Source: Sipunculus nudus (lineage: Eukaryota; Annelida; Sipuncula; Golfingiida; Sipunculidae). From it: 64,000 bases of DNA. This document shows positions 11,896-22,875 of this stretch, piece by piece; position 1 is the first letter of the stretch; the number at the start of each line of letters is the position of its first letter. The position numbers and the translations under genes are program-made. The stretch lies in contig CM049311.1 of assembly GCA_026874595.1 (NCBI GenBank), positions 11,933,676 through 11,997,675 of the forward strand. The letters are read 5' to 3'. Under the pieces are notes generated by a model. The model was not told where the DNA came from. It saw only the letters and a program-made list of their open reading frames with translations, and did not search any database.

Positions 11896-12495
11896 ATTTG
11901 AATATCAAATGTTTATCAAATGTTTTGAGCTTTGGATTAAAATGCAAATTTAAATGCGTGGTTTCTTGTATATTTGCATTAAATGGAAATACAAAGGGCG
12001 ACATTTCCATTTGTATTTAAACCTAAGCCTGAGGGCTTTGTTCTCAACGATTCACACTGTCACTTACTTTGTAAGCGAAAAGGTGCCAGCCGACTTGTAA
12101 AGAAACCATTTCTTTGAAAATAAATATTGCAAATAAGAGATCAAAGTTCTTTTCTGCACATGTTCCAAAGCGCTATCCTTTGTCGAAGGGTCAGATTATC
12201 CACGTTTCTAGACATCTGTCAGGTAACAGATAGGCAGGTTTGGTCTTATGTAAAATTTTAAATGAAAAGCAACGTGGATGATCTTTTATCAAGATCGCCA
12301 GAGAAACCATAAGAAAAAAAAGGAAATAAAGTGTAGACGACAGATTAATCTGAAATATATCTGACGAAGCGCCGAACACTTGCTTTTATAAACCTGAAGG
12401 TAAGTCATGGTGTAAAGATTACAATTTTTATACTGTAAATTTCGTGTGTGAAAACGGGGCTTCTTTAAAGAAAGACTGTCTTCAGCCTTAACTGT

Positions 12496-12766
12496 TTAAG
12501 GCATGGAAGATGTGTTTGACTTTTTTGGTGTTATTTTCATAGGTATATAATAAATGATAACGAAAGTCATGTTCATAAATAGGCGAATATGGCGTATTAG
12601 ATAATTTGCCAGTTTGGAATATGTCACTTTATTAAAATTTTCTAAAATTTATTTGCAGCAGTAACCAGTAATCGGATTGTTTTTGGAAGACGAGAGCTAT
12701 GAAAATTTTTTAAGAATAGAACTACGTAACTCATAACGACTACATAGGTTCATTACTCTGTCCAGT
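12496..12766. other. No feature seen
   Basis: AT-rich spacer between the end of module R of block A and the palindromic repeat array. I see no counterpart elsewhere in the window. Confidence 0.4.
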
Positions 12767-12900
12767 GGGCAACTTGAAATCGATTTCAGAGTACCCCTTA
12801 GGATAACTTGAATTCGATTTCAGAGTAACCCTGTGGGGAACTTGAAATCGATTTAGAGTACCCCCGTGGGTAACTTGAAATCGATATCGGACTCCCCTTT
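12766..12900. repeat. Palindromic ~34-bp tandem repeat, array 1 (4 units)
   Basis: Four units start near 12767, 12801, 12836 and 12869. Each carries 'aacttgaaatcgatttcag' or a close variant, followed by 'agtacccc' and a GTGGG spacer. The core TGAAATCGATTTCA is a perfect 14-bp palindrome, and the flanking GGGTAAC/agTACCC extend the symmetry, so each whole unit is nearly self-complementary. Period is 33-35 bp. Confidence 0.85.
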
Positions 12901-13153
12901 AGGTTTTCAGATTTTTTTTTATCTTCTGGATTTTTTACTTTTCAATTGAATATTTCTATATCTTATGTGTTTATGTATAATATTCCATGCGCTTTGATAA
13001 AATTTCTGAGTCAACATAAAAATAATTAACAATAGATGATAAACTTTTTGAGACTTTTTTTTCCGAGATAGATACTCGCGTCTTCCATATCATGAGTTTA
13101 AAGCATAGGAATTTATCATTTGGTTAATGCAGTGAGGAGGTAATCTATATAAT
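12901..13153. other. Spacer between the two palindromic arrays
   Basis: AT-rich, with short T and A runs. No gene or repeat recognised. Confidence 0.4.
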
Positions 13154-13335
13154 GCATTCAGACTACCTGCGGGGGTAACCTGAAATTATATTCAGACTAC
13201 CCCCGGGGTAAACCTGAAATTATATTCAGACTACCCCCGGGGTAAACCTGAAATTATGTTCAGGCTACCTTCGGGGTAACCTAAAATCGAATTCAGAATA
13301 TATGCTGATAACCTAAGATCAGGGAAACCTAAAGT
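13154..13335. repeat. Palindromic ~34-bp tandem repeat, array 2 (about 5-6 units)
   Basis: Units near 13174, 13208 and 13242 read 'taaacctgaaattatattca' then 'gactacccccggg', with exact 34-bp spacing. Flanking units are decayed. The unit near 13276 has 'aaatcgaattcag', bridging the two variants, so arrays 1 and 2 are one family. CTGAAATTATATTCAG is an imperfect palindrome inside the larger GGGTA...TACCC symmetry. Confidence 0.85.
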
Positions 13336-13737
13336 CTTGCAGCAATGGGCTTTGCCATGTGTCATTGACCTGACTAAAGAAATAGGGCCCTCATGCTAAA
13401 GACGGTTCAAGTGCAACCTCACAGGTTGTATTTACTTAAATTCAATTTAAACTTTCCTTGAATAGTGGTGCGGAAAGCGGCAGATATGCTGTACATATAA
13501 TTTATTTGGATTTAGAATTTATTGTAATGTTGTGTTTTCTAGATGCATACGTGCCTGTCAACCTATGAGGGACCACGGTTGGGCTGTCAGTTCCTCTACA
13601 AATAACACAAACTCTATTATTTTAAAAATAAATGAACAAAATATTTGCATGCACTTGCCAGCGTTTTCCCGACATATATAGATAAAATGTTCTTTGTGCA
13701 AATATGATGCCGTATCATGTTAAAGTTATTGAAATTT
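13336..13737. other. No feature seen
   Basis: Spacer between array 2 and module O of block B. It contains 'ggttcaagtgcaacctcaca' and AT-rich text. Nothing recognised. Confidence 0.35.
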
Positions 13738-14384
13738 TTAACTCAACCAGAAAATGGTCCATTTATATAAAGTAACTCCCATTAGAGGATGTCCATTACA
13801 GGTTATATTATTTTTATCAGTTGAATAACTGTTGGATTGCCACAGAGCTGTAGATTTGTATACTGAGCCATTATAGCTGAATGCTTTGTTTTTGACGTTT
13901 CAAATTATTCACTGTCTTGGCTAGGCAGTCAGAGTTAGTCTTCCAGAACATTCACAAATGAGAGTCAGTCACTGTTATGTGTGTGTCTATTAATGCCATC
14001 ACTTTTCCAAACTCAATTACATTCCACAGACAAACATTGTTACTACATACATTAAATTTACTTTAAACTACATAGATATATAATTTGTTTAATCTGTTTA
14101 ATTGAAAGTCTCTGGATCAGACACTAGATGAGTTTAAAGCGATTATTGTGATTGAAAACAGTAGTTTTTATTACATCTTGCTCACTAATTAGCTGACCAA
14201 TGGTCAGTTTGCTTGAATTATAAGCTTTAATGCTGAAAATGTTTAATTCAGGAATAAGAAAACTTTTTTAAATAATAACAATAGTTTTATGGGTTCCATG
14301 TAGCAATATCTGTCAAGTCTATTGAATAATAATATTTAAAACCATATGTTTTTATTATTTGTTTATTAATTACAACATTATGTT
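13738..14384 (+). repeat. Segmental duplication, module O, block B
   Basis: Second copy of O. It lacks the 562-bp transposon of block A, so near 13915-13925 it shows the empty target (tgtcttggc followed by taggcagtcagag). It passes straight into SINE sequence at about 14385, skipping P and Q. Confidence 0.88.
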
Positions 14385-14505
14385 ATGACAAAGCAATGTG
14401 GATGACCACATACCTAAGATCCGCAAGTGTAGTAGTCACAAGGCTCAGTTTACACAGGGTATAAAAGAAGCGTGTGCTTCCGCCCTTTCACGTAACCTTA
14501 GAAAC
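14385..14505 (+). mobile_element. SINE family 1, copy f (3' part only)
   Basis: Begins abruptly at 'ttatgacaaagcaatgtgg', immediately after the O module text 'attacaacattatg', and continues through 'gtagtagtcacaaggctc' to 'cgccctttcacgta'. The sudden start at a module junction makes this a likely recombination breakpoint. Confidence 0.75.
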
Positions 14506-14663
14506 GATAACAAGACTGGCGGAAATGTGAGCGGATATTAAACATTTCTACATATGATGTATAAGGGGGAAAGAGCACAAGACTCATGGGGCCGGCCCTG
14601 TCTGTCGGGATTAAGTTCATGTTATTAGATTTTCCTGATTCTTCTAAATCCGACTCTTTCTCT

Positions 14664-16158
14664 ATATTCTATACAATTAATACGGAGTTGGGGTTTTTTC
14701 TAGACCATGGTTTACCTGCTTCCGTTCTGATTTGACTCTCCAAATTCGGCAGACGTATCGGTGGTGTGCTCTTCTAGGACAAGTTTTTTTTTTTTTTTTT
14801 TTTTTTTTTTCTCGCGGGAGTATGCCAACTTAAGCTGAATAATTAATAATTTTAACATTTCCCCATTAGGTGCCCCTATTTCTTTTGTGGTGTAAGGTCC
14901 TCCACACCTGTTACGCTTTTTCAGGAGGCGCCTCGGGGATTTTCACTGGTCTTTTGAGACCGTGTCCAGAGCGCATGTCCTGCCCAAACGGCATTTCTGT
15001 GCAATACGCGGTCACGCGGGTTAACCCACAATAATTCCCATTAATCCCCCATATCCATTGAAACGCCTCTAAAATAATTTCTCGCTCAAAAGGAAGTAAA
15101 GATATTTAGTCCAAAGACAACATGACTCCGCTTTCAATGCGAGGGCTTTTCAGTTTTGTCAACACTGGGCACTGAGTCCAGTGGTGTGTCCACCGTTTTT
15201 TAATGTTTTTTATAGGTTTCAGGTATATTGATTTATATACATTTAAAAATATCTTTTCATGATAACAAAGGTTTCAAAAGTTCGGCCAAGTCATGTGTTT
15301 CATGATTTCTTTTTCTCAAAAAGAAGCCCCACAACTCAGTTATCATTCGGGAAGGGGGTGGGGGTTCACATTTATTTTTAATATCCGTTGCCTGTAGGGA
15401 CGGTGAAACCTGAAAAAAATATCACCAGTGCATCTTTAAACTGGTAACAAACTAGAATCAGTAGTCGGGACGTACAGACCAAGGCTGAAGTGGTTTCTTT
15501 GCTAAATGCTTTCATTGAAATATATCAACCTACTTTTTTTAATCTGGGAGAGTTGTCAATTTTGCATCAGACTTGCTTATTCCATGACAATTTACAATAC
15601 TTAAACCAAAATTTTCATACTGCTGGAATATATTTTGCTGGGCCTTTCTTTTTCACATTGGCAGCTATACGTTTCGTGTACAAGAGACTTCAACGACATA
15701 TGCATGTGTATACAATTAACGCATGTGTCTGTAAACATGCCTTAGACTATACCCTCAACTGACTACACTGATTAAACATCGTGTTTTACGATGTCGCCTG
15801 AGCTGCAACTAATACAAAGGATCGTTCATATAACTTTACGGTAGAATGCTTCTTTATACAATCGTTACATATACGATATTTCCCAAGCACTGAAGCTGTC
15901 GGACCTATGTTGTTTATCGGAAAAAAATATATTTGGTGTGATTTCTGGAATAGAATAATTTTTCTTTCTATGTTGATATTTTGGGGGAGGGTGTTCCTGG
16001 AGAATTTTAGCAGAAGTAATCTTTATTTCATATAAGTTAAACAAAAAAAGTTCCTGCAAAAACCTTAGGATTAAAATATGCTTCGTTTAGTTCCTATCAG
16101 CTCATTACAAATATATGCATCATAGAGAGACGTGGATTTTCCACGGGAGCATCTGGTG
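14664..16158. mobile_element. 1.5-kb insertion of unknown type, only in block B
   Basis: Blocks A (about 9482-9492) and C (about 23995-24002) run directly across this point; block B does not. The insertion holds a T26 run at 14785-14810, which could be the poly-A tail of a retro-insert on the minus strand, followed by GC-richer text. Two open frames (15490-15762 plus, 90 aa; 15865-16059 minus, 64 aa) show no recognisable domain. No terminal inverted repeat or clear target duplication was found, so the type stays open and the ends are approximate. Confidence 0.5.
14785..14810 (-). repeat. Poly-T run (26)
   Basis: T26 inside the block-B-only insertion. It would be a poly-A tail if read on the minus strand. 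Confidence 0.9.
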
Positions 16159-17203
16159 TAAATGATAATTGACAAACCGCCTGAAGAAATTAAGTTCATT
16201 ATCAAGTGAGTGACCAAAATGTATATCTAATATTTACAGATGTAGCCTTGATTCTTTCATTGATAACTGGATATAAGCAATAACTCTCTACGTCTGTCGC
16301 TGTTTTTCATGTCGGCTTGGCTTTGATTTCTTTACTTATATAGTGATGTAAATTAGGTAAGCTGATAAATCACTTCCACAAGGCATTGGTTGATATATAT
16401 CGGGTTTAAAAAAATTTAATCAATTATTTTAACGAATAAGTAAGATTGAGTGTCAGAATAGTATATTCTTTCTTGATGGAACCGTTCGTTTTTCCTGTGG
16501 GACATTAGTGGTTTCAGTTATTTATACCAGCAAGGAATGTCACACACAAGCATTCATCTTGCCAAATATCGTAAGTCTGGTTGTTTCATGACGTGTAAAA
16601 AGAACTTTCACTGGACCTATATGTACATAAGTAACAGCGGTGTGTGACTCTGTGAAGCCCATGATGTCAAAATATGTCACTATTTGCTGGCACCCGTCTT
16701 CTCGTTAGAACAAGTCTGGTTTTTTTAAATAAAAATGAAGTCAAGGAACATGCGATGACTATGATGACTATTAATTCGATCAATCCCATTCATTATTGGA
16801 ACTTAGATGAAACAAACACACATATTTTAAAAGAGAAAAGAGAATTCGTGATAAACGTCAAAGTTAATAACGAATCCCGTGAGCCATTTTTTTTTGTTAC
16901 CATTCTGTTCCTTTTTTGTTACTCTTATATCCTGTATTAAACCAACGTAGCACATCTGCATTTATTTGTTTCTTTTTTTTTATTGGCAGAAACTCAAGTG
17001 GGTTGGACGGTAAAATACGGCTGTGCTATCGGGTCATATTGGGGTAGTTGAGGTCAGTTTATTTCAATGGTGAATTGACGGAATCAATATTGAAATTGTA
17101 AGAATAAAACATCCACCTCGGGTAATTTCATATTGCACCCGAGGCTTATAATGGCAATTCAAGCTCACACATGATCCCGAAAGATTGATGGAAATTGAAT
17201 ATG

Positions 17204-17205
<2 letters not shown>

Positions 17206-17242
<37 letters not shown>

Positions 17243-17249
17243 GTATATA

Positions 17250-17318
<69 letters not shown>
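17206..17318. repeat. Compound (TAA)n-(AT)n microsatellite
   Basis: A TAA/AAT tract (17206-17241) is followed by an (AT)n tract (17253-17318). The paralogous site in block A (10485-10510) has only about four TAA units and a short AT stretch. A predicted poly-IY/poly-L frame here (17146-17358 minus) is an artefact of this repeat. Confidence 0.95.
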
Positions 17319-17320
<2 letters not shown>

Positions 17321-17533
17321 GTACTATAATATTGCAAGTATTGATAATTATAATTCATTATTATTCATTAAAGATCATACACCAATCACAGAGACGTTAT
17401 AAGAAATGTTGATTATCTACAGTTCATTGTTATGGAGCCATAAATCACATAACATGAGGCAGGTGAAGGAGCTGAATTTATGATCAGATACGATCATGCA
17501 GAGGGTTCTGTTAGGGACGCAGCCACCCAAGTT

Positions 17534-17750
17534 GATTCTTGTGGGATATTTAAGGGGAATGTCGTGTTCTGTTATTTAGGTCATTCAGACACTCAGATTT
17601 ATATTACAGATAACAAAGTTCAGCTGGTTCCTGTCTTATACTGTGGGCAGCCCCCCGAGGACCAGCGTCACTGTGTGAGAGGAGAGCCGCCATGCCGTGT
17701 TGTCTCTGATAGGAAAGTCTCGGATTATCATCTGCAGAGGACTGTAGGAC
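17534..17750 (+). pseudogene. Possible decayed exon in module R, block B
   Basis: Part of an open frame at 17480-17773 (97 codons) containing the fragment GIFKGNVVFCYLGHSDTQIY. It aligns almost without gaps to 10749-10964 although the AT-rich flanks carry many indels. The block A copy has a stop in the same frame and many replacements. Cysteine-containing, without a recognised domain. Could be an old exon or a non-coding element that resists indels. Confidence 0.22.
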
Positions 17751-17908
17751 TGAAAATTGGTTGGATTAAGTAAGATGGAAATACCATGTTTATTGGAAAG
17801 TTAATTAACTAATTATGCAAATTATGTCAATTGAAATATGTATTACACAGGTTATTTATGTGAGTATTTGTCAATAATTCTGATTTAAATTGTTTAAACT
17901 TATAATAT

Positions 17909-17911
<3 letters not shown>

Positions 17912-17952
<41 letters not shown>
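17912..17952. repeat. (AT)n microsatellite
   Basis: Pure AT repeat, absent as a long tract at the matching place in block A (about 11140-11150). Confidence 0.95.
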
Positions 17953-17961
<9 letters not shown>

Positions 17962-18628
17962 ACTTATTATATCGAATGGTTTGTAGACTTATCCATCCAA
18001 TAAGATTTAGTCATGACAGGTATTGAAATATATACGTGTTAAGTTTGCTTGCAATTCGGTGGTCATTTTGCCCCTATACATGAATGTAATATTTAAAGTT
18101 TCACCATCAACCAGAGACTTTAGTCATGTAATGCCACCAAAACTCGTAATATAATACATTTTATATACTGGCACAAATTACTGACAGTTCGATAAAAACA
18201 GCATTATTTTTACAAGGGCTGGAGGTTAAAATGCATTGTAATCTGCTTAATCCTTTGGCAAGCCGGATATTTACTTTATCCATCACACGTGAAACGCTTA
18301 ATGTTATAATCATGTCTGGTTGCCCAATTAAAATAGATTAGAAAGATATTTTGTTATTTAGACTAATGAAGCCAGGTGCAGTTTGTCTGTTATATCAGTT
18401 ATATATCTGTTATATACTTTATGTTATATCATGTTTTATCATGTGAAACGTCTGGACAAGAAACCCGGAAAATTTCTTTCATCGATACAGATTATATATT
18501 TTTTGACATTTCATAGGCTGTTGCTGTATGCAGACACACAATACATGTAGTATGAAGACGCAAACGATGTCGCACTCTGATGGATATAAAATAAGCATAT
18601 AATTAAATCCATCAAAATCTATAGGCTA

Positions 18629-18652
18629 TTATATATATATATATATATATAT
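18629..18652. repeat. (AT)n microsatellite, short allele
   Basis: Paralogous to 11846-11893, about half as long. Confidence 0.9.
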
Positions 18653-19205
18653 TTGAATATCAATGTTTATTAAATGTTTACAGCTCTTAATTAAAATGCA
18701 AATGAAAATGCATGGTTTCTTGTATATTTGTATTTTAATTATTACATAAATGGCGACATTTACATTTCCATTTAACCCTAAGCTTTATTAAGGGCTTTGT
18801 TCTTAACAATTCACACTGTCACTTACTTTGTAAAAGAGACGGTGGTAGCCGACTTGTGAAGAAACCATTGCTTTACGTAAAATGTTGAAAATAAAAGATC
18901 AAAGTCCATTTCTGCACATGTCTCCAAGCGCTATCCTTTTGCCGACGGGGAAAATTATTTACGTTTCTAGACATTTGTCAGGCCACAGATGGACAGGTTT
19001 GATCTTATTTAAAATTTTACAGAGTAAAGGAAATGCTAACGTGGGTTATTTGTTATCTATTGCGTCCAGGGAAACCACAAGAAGAAGAAAATAAGTGTAG
19101 ACGATAGAGTGATGTGAATTATGTAACGAAGCGCCTAAAATTGGCTATCTTATCTCTGAAGGCAAGTCTTGGTGAAAAAAGATGACGAATTTTCTTCAGC
19201 CTTCA

Positions 19206-19685
19206 GATCTTCAGCTCGGCGGTGATCGGTTATTGTGCACCACCTTCCCGCTTATCTTGACACCTCATTAAGCCCCGCCGGACAAATTGTCCGGTCCAAT
19301 GTAGTCTGCGCTCGTGGGAACAAAAATACTCCGATGAACTGACATATACTTTATGATTTTAATGAATTATTAGAACCAACGAAAAGTCAATATTTTATTT
19401 CTGCGTTTTCATTAATTTAAAGAAGTAAAATTTCTTGGTATGTCGTTCCTTCAGATGGAGCCCCAAGTAGACTGACGTGCCAGGGAACGAGGGCACAGTT
19501 AGACTTGGCTACAGCTCATATAATTTTGCTCAGCTGACCGTGCCTCACCACCAAGCCGGGGGATATCTATAGATTTACGCTGCCACACGGTTGTTTATTT
19601 AATTTAAACAGGACATTCTTTCAAACGAACAATCATATAAGATTAGTAGGGCAAAATGACCTTTACTTCGACTTTTAGCGAGATA

Positions 19686-19741
<56 letters not shown>

Positions 19742-20094
19742 AAGTCTACATATACCAGTGTAGGTGTAGATGCACTTTTAAATAGTCACTTGTATGTCCG
19801 ACACTAATGAAATCTTGGTTTGTTTGCTCCCCTAGATGGAAATGAATATCTTTCCTCACAATATAATTATTTAAAATTATAGGCTTAATATCGTTGTCTT
19901 TGCGTTTTATTAATCAGTAGCATTTGCTAACATGGACGGCGAAAGCGGGCCAACACGATCATTCAATGCACAGGGTCGATGGACTTTCAAAAATTCTGTA
20001 ATAAACCTAATGATCTTTAGTTTTTTTTTATTTCGTTGATAAAGGTTACCCACGAATTCCACGAAAATAAAATCCAACGAAAAATTCCGAATCC
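19206..20094. other. No gene seen; palindrome and (GA)n inside
   Basis: Not aligned to other blocks. Contains a perfect 8-bp-arm palindrome at 19278-19294 (CCGGACAA a TTGTCCGG) and the (GA)n tract at 19690-19740. The frame at 19910-20230 minus (106 aa) shows no domain and runs into module P sequence. Confidence 0.5.
19690..19740. repeat. (GA)n microsatellite, 51 bp
   Basis: Uninterrupted GA repeat, the only long GA tract in the window and one of the few non-AT ones. Confidence 0.97.
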
Positions 20095-20325
20095 ACAGTA
20101 TATAATAACACATATTATTATGTGTATCTATTATGTGTTTCTGCTTATCCAAAACCTGAAAAATAATGCTAGGTATAATTGTTTGACCTGTCCGGTCGGG
20201 TCTAAACCCAACATTGACCTCCAGTATCATCCCTCTGCCCTACAGGACACGGACTTATATGCCACCCTCAGGCAAATATAAAGGCAATACAGAACAAGCT
20301 GGTGAATAACTAATAAATAATACTT
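20095..20325 (+). repeat. Module P fragment, block C
   Basis: Aligns with 4780-4940 plus 5329-5440 of block A, skipping the transposon and so giving its empty site (ccctacagg, 20238-20246). The shared run 'gcaatacagaacaagctggt' sits at 20285 and 5383. Confidence 0.85.
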
Positions 20326-20471
20326 ATGCGATTCACAGATTTACGTTTAATGGAAGAGAAATGCTACGTTTATGAATGATCAATGACGTTCTGCATATTT
20401 GCAGGGTTAAATAAGAATCAAATGTAATAATTCCAAAAAGGTATATTTACAGTGTTGCAAAGACAATTTGT

Positions 20472-20590
20472 TCAGGGGAAAATATTGGGCCGATTCGGGA
20501 TTCGAACCCATAACGGTGGCGCACAAGTCCGGCGTACCAACCGCTTCGCTAGCAGATCAACCCTCACTAGCGAGACAGTTCGCTCAGCTT
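20472..20590 (-). mobile_element. SINE family 2, copy 1 (head)
   Basis: On the minus strand: A-box-like 'ctagcgaagcggttggtacg', then 'ccggacttgtgcgccaccg', B box 'gggttcgaatccc', then 'cccaatattttcccc'. This is a tRNA-derived head distinct from family 1. I read it as SINE rather than a tRNA gene because the same sequence recurs at 20745 with attached tail. Confidence 0.75.
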
Positions 20591-20599
20591 TGATGTAAC

Positions 20600-20875
20600 C
20601 CCGTAACACACCCCCTTTTAAGTGCGTTCTGCTGTCAGAACAAGACTAATTATCCCAGGAGTCACACTTTGGTGAACTTAATCCCTGGGCTACAAAGTTA
20701 ACCGTCACGTTAGACAAGACCCCATTTTGTTACGAAGACAAATTTTTGAGGGGAAAACATTGGGCCTATCCGGGAGTCGAACCCATAACGGTGGCGCACA
20801 AGTCCGGCGTACCAACCGCTTCGTTAGCAAAGCAAGCTTCACTAGCAAGACAGTTCGGTCCGCTTAAATTATGTC
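20600..20875 (-). mobile_element. SINE family 2, copy 2 (head and body)
   Basis: Head at 20760-20875 repeats copy 1 closely ('acggtggcgcacaagtccgg' in both). The body continues to the left, where the minus strand reads 'ttaagttcaccaaagtgtga', shared with the plus-strand copy at 34705-34960. Copies 1 and 2 lie head to tail within 400 bp. Confidence 0.75.
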
Positions 20876-21104
20876 ACAACGTAACAACAGAAAATGTTGT
20901 TTTTTTCTCTCCGACCAAATGCAGAGTACAACCGCGTGCCGCATTGTCGATAGATCAGAAATTCAGAATATAGCACTATCTTTCGTTCAAATAAATTCAA
21001 CATAAGCATGATCAAAATGTAGGTCAAATGCACATCTCCGTAGTGCTAGCTATATGCCTGAATATTATACTCAATAACTGCTTACACAGAACTCGATTTC
21101 GGGA

Positions 21105-21390
21105 GATGCTTAATCAGAATTTCACCCGAAAAGCGGTGAGCGCTTCACATGCTTAATGGGAACGCCAGTCAAGCGAGTGCACCTTTCAGGGGTTCTTCGG
21201 TGTTTTTACCTAGGCATCAGGATATTTACACACCCAGACCCCTAGGTATGGTAGTACCCAGGCCTGGTTATTACCAGAATTCATATGAAAGAAAGCATGC
21301 GCTACCGCCCTGTCACGAAGTATGAAATCATAATATAGAATTCTGCAAATGTAAATGCTTAGTTAAGCTGGCACATAAGAAACGGGGGCG
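21105..21390 (+). mobile_element. SINE family 1, copy g
   Basis: Paralogue of copies c and j, with 'caagcgagtgcacctttcag', 'ggttcttcgg', 'caggcctggttattaccaga' and 'gctaccgccctgtcacgaa'. Head decayed ('gaatttcacccgaaaagcgg'). Confidence 0.75.
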
Positions 21391-22875
21391 TTTAAAAAAT
21401 GTCAAGAATACGCCCCTGAGTTACTTACTCTTTACAGACTGAGGAAACAAATCATTTAGCGCAGGATTTTAGTTATCTGTTTTATTAACTCTCATAACAA
21501 TACATTTGCAAGTAAGTTTATAGTCTGTAACCGTGTTTCGAAAACATCATACAGTGAGAGATGTGCTAAATATTGCCGGCTCAACCGTTTCATGACTTAT
21601 ATGGGAGACGGCTCCCTGCAGCCTACAGGTAATAACGTATCTATTACCTAGTATATCGTGCAATATTAGCACCCGTCTCCTGTGACGTCACGCCCACGCG
21701 TTAGTTGCACCAACAAGCGAGACTATCCCCAGGTCTCTGATGCTGCAAAATGAGGACGTATTATACCATGAAATTAAATTTCTAATGATATATATGATGA
21801 CGATAATGCAAATTAAGCAAAGTCTTTCTAAAATAGCAGTGTAAAGACATCTTCTCAAATAGAAATAGTACTAGTCAGCATCGTCGTTTACTCCATTCCA
21901 CCAACCTGTGTCCACCTGTTTTTGAGATTAAAAGTGTATATTATTTCAATATTGTTTTAGGAAGCAGCATATGAAAGTGACAGGCATATATGGCAATAGA
22001 GAAGTTTACAAAAAATCTTCAGTTTATGTTTCACAACTTTTTGGGCTCTTCTTTTGGCTAACTGACAGTGACAGCTGTGTCCCAGGATGAGTGGTTATGT
22101 TACAACATCCAATCAGCAGCTGACAATTGAGGCTATTTCATTAGTTTGGCAGAAAATGTTGTCAAATTATTTCTCATATTCTTAAATATTTCTGTCTTTT
22201 TAATATTTACCTTTCCGGAAATAAAGCCCTTAAATCTCCCTACATAACCATTATCTCCCTTGAAATGTAACTAATAAAAATATTCATAGCAAAAAAAAAA
22301 ATGTGGAAATGACGGGATAGAATTGACTATATATAGTCACGATTTTTCTTCTGTTTTGGATGTTTGAATTTCATCTTTATTCATGTATCCACCTGACATT
22401 TAAAGATCATGGTAATTTTACCTGCATTTTGGAGGGTCTGTTTTTCTACTCTATTGTGTGTAAAATTGCTGAATTATTGTTGGTCAGAATTGTGACCATG
22501 TGACAAATCGTACGAAAAGTACGCAAGTAATGTTTTTGCACCAAATCTATGGAGTTTTAATACGATTAAGATAAGCATACAGGTTCAAAGTACGAAACTG
22601 ATAATCAGTGTCTGTTTGTGTCGTTCTTATAGAAAAATGGTATTTTTGGCCTTCTTTAAATTGTTGATCATTGTAATAGGCTAATTGGCATTTTGTTAAG
22701 ACGTCGAAAAAACAGTAATCAAGGAAAACAAGTAATCGTCCAGTTAAATTATACTGAATACTTTTTTTTCTCGAAGAAAATTCTTTAAATATTATCAGGT
22801 CAAATGATGATAGGCCAATGCCTGACGATCTGTCTGGCCTACAGACTACAGAGTTACTAACTAGATGCCTAAGAC

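Larger units (their letters stand above)
8771..12495 (+). repeat. Segmental duplication, module R, block A
   Basis: Aligns with 14505-19205 (block B, which holds an extra 1.5 kb) and 23756-24925 (block C, cut short). Landmarks are 'ggccggccctgtctgtcggg' (9411 and 14589), 'atatcgtaagtctggttgtt' (9886 and 16566), 'actcaagtgggttggacggt' (10311 and 16990), and 'actaatgaagccaggtgca' (11469 and 18361). Stops and indels differ between copies. Confidence 0.88.
14505..19205 (+). repeat. Segmental duplication, module R, block B
   Basis: Aligns with 8771-12495, broken by an extra ~1.5 kb at about 14664-16158. This is the most complete R copy. It ends near 'ttcttcagcc' (19192), matching 'tcttcagcctt' (12480) in block A. 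Confidence 0.88.

Noticed and set aside
12766-13335. CRISPR-like array of regularly spaced repeats
   Set aside because: Units touch each other with no unique spacers, and the context is eukaryotic.
20487-20570. Functional tRNA gene on the minus strand
   Set aside because: The same head recurs at 20760 and 34705 with an attached non-tRNA body, so it is SINE-derived.
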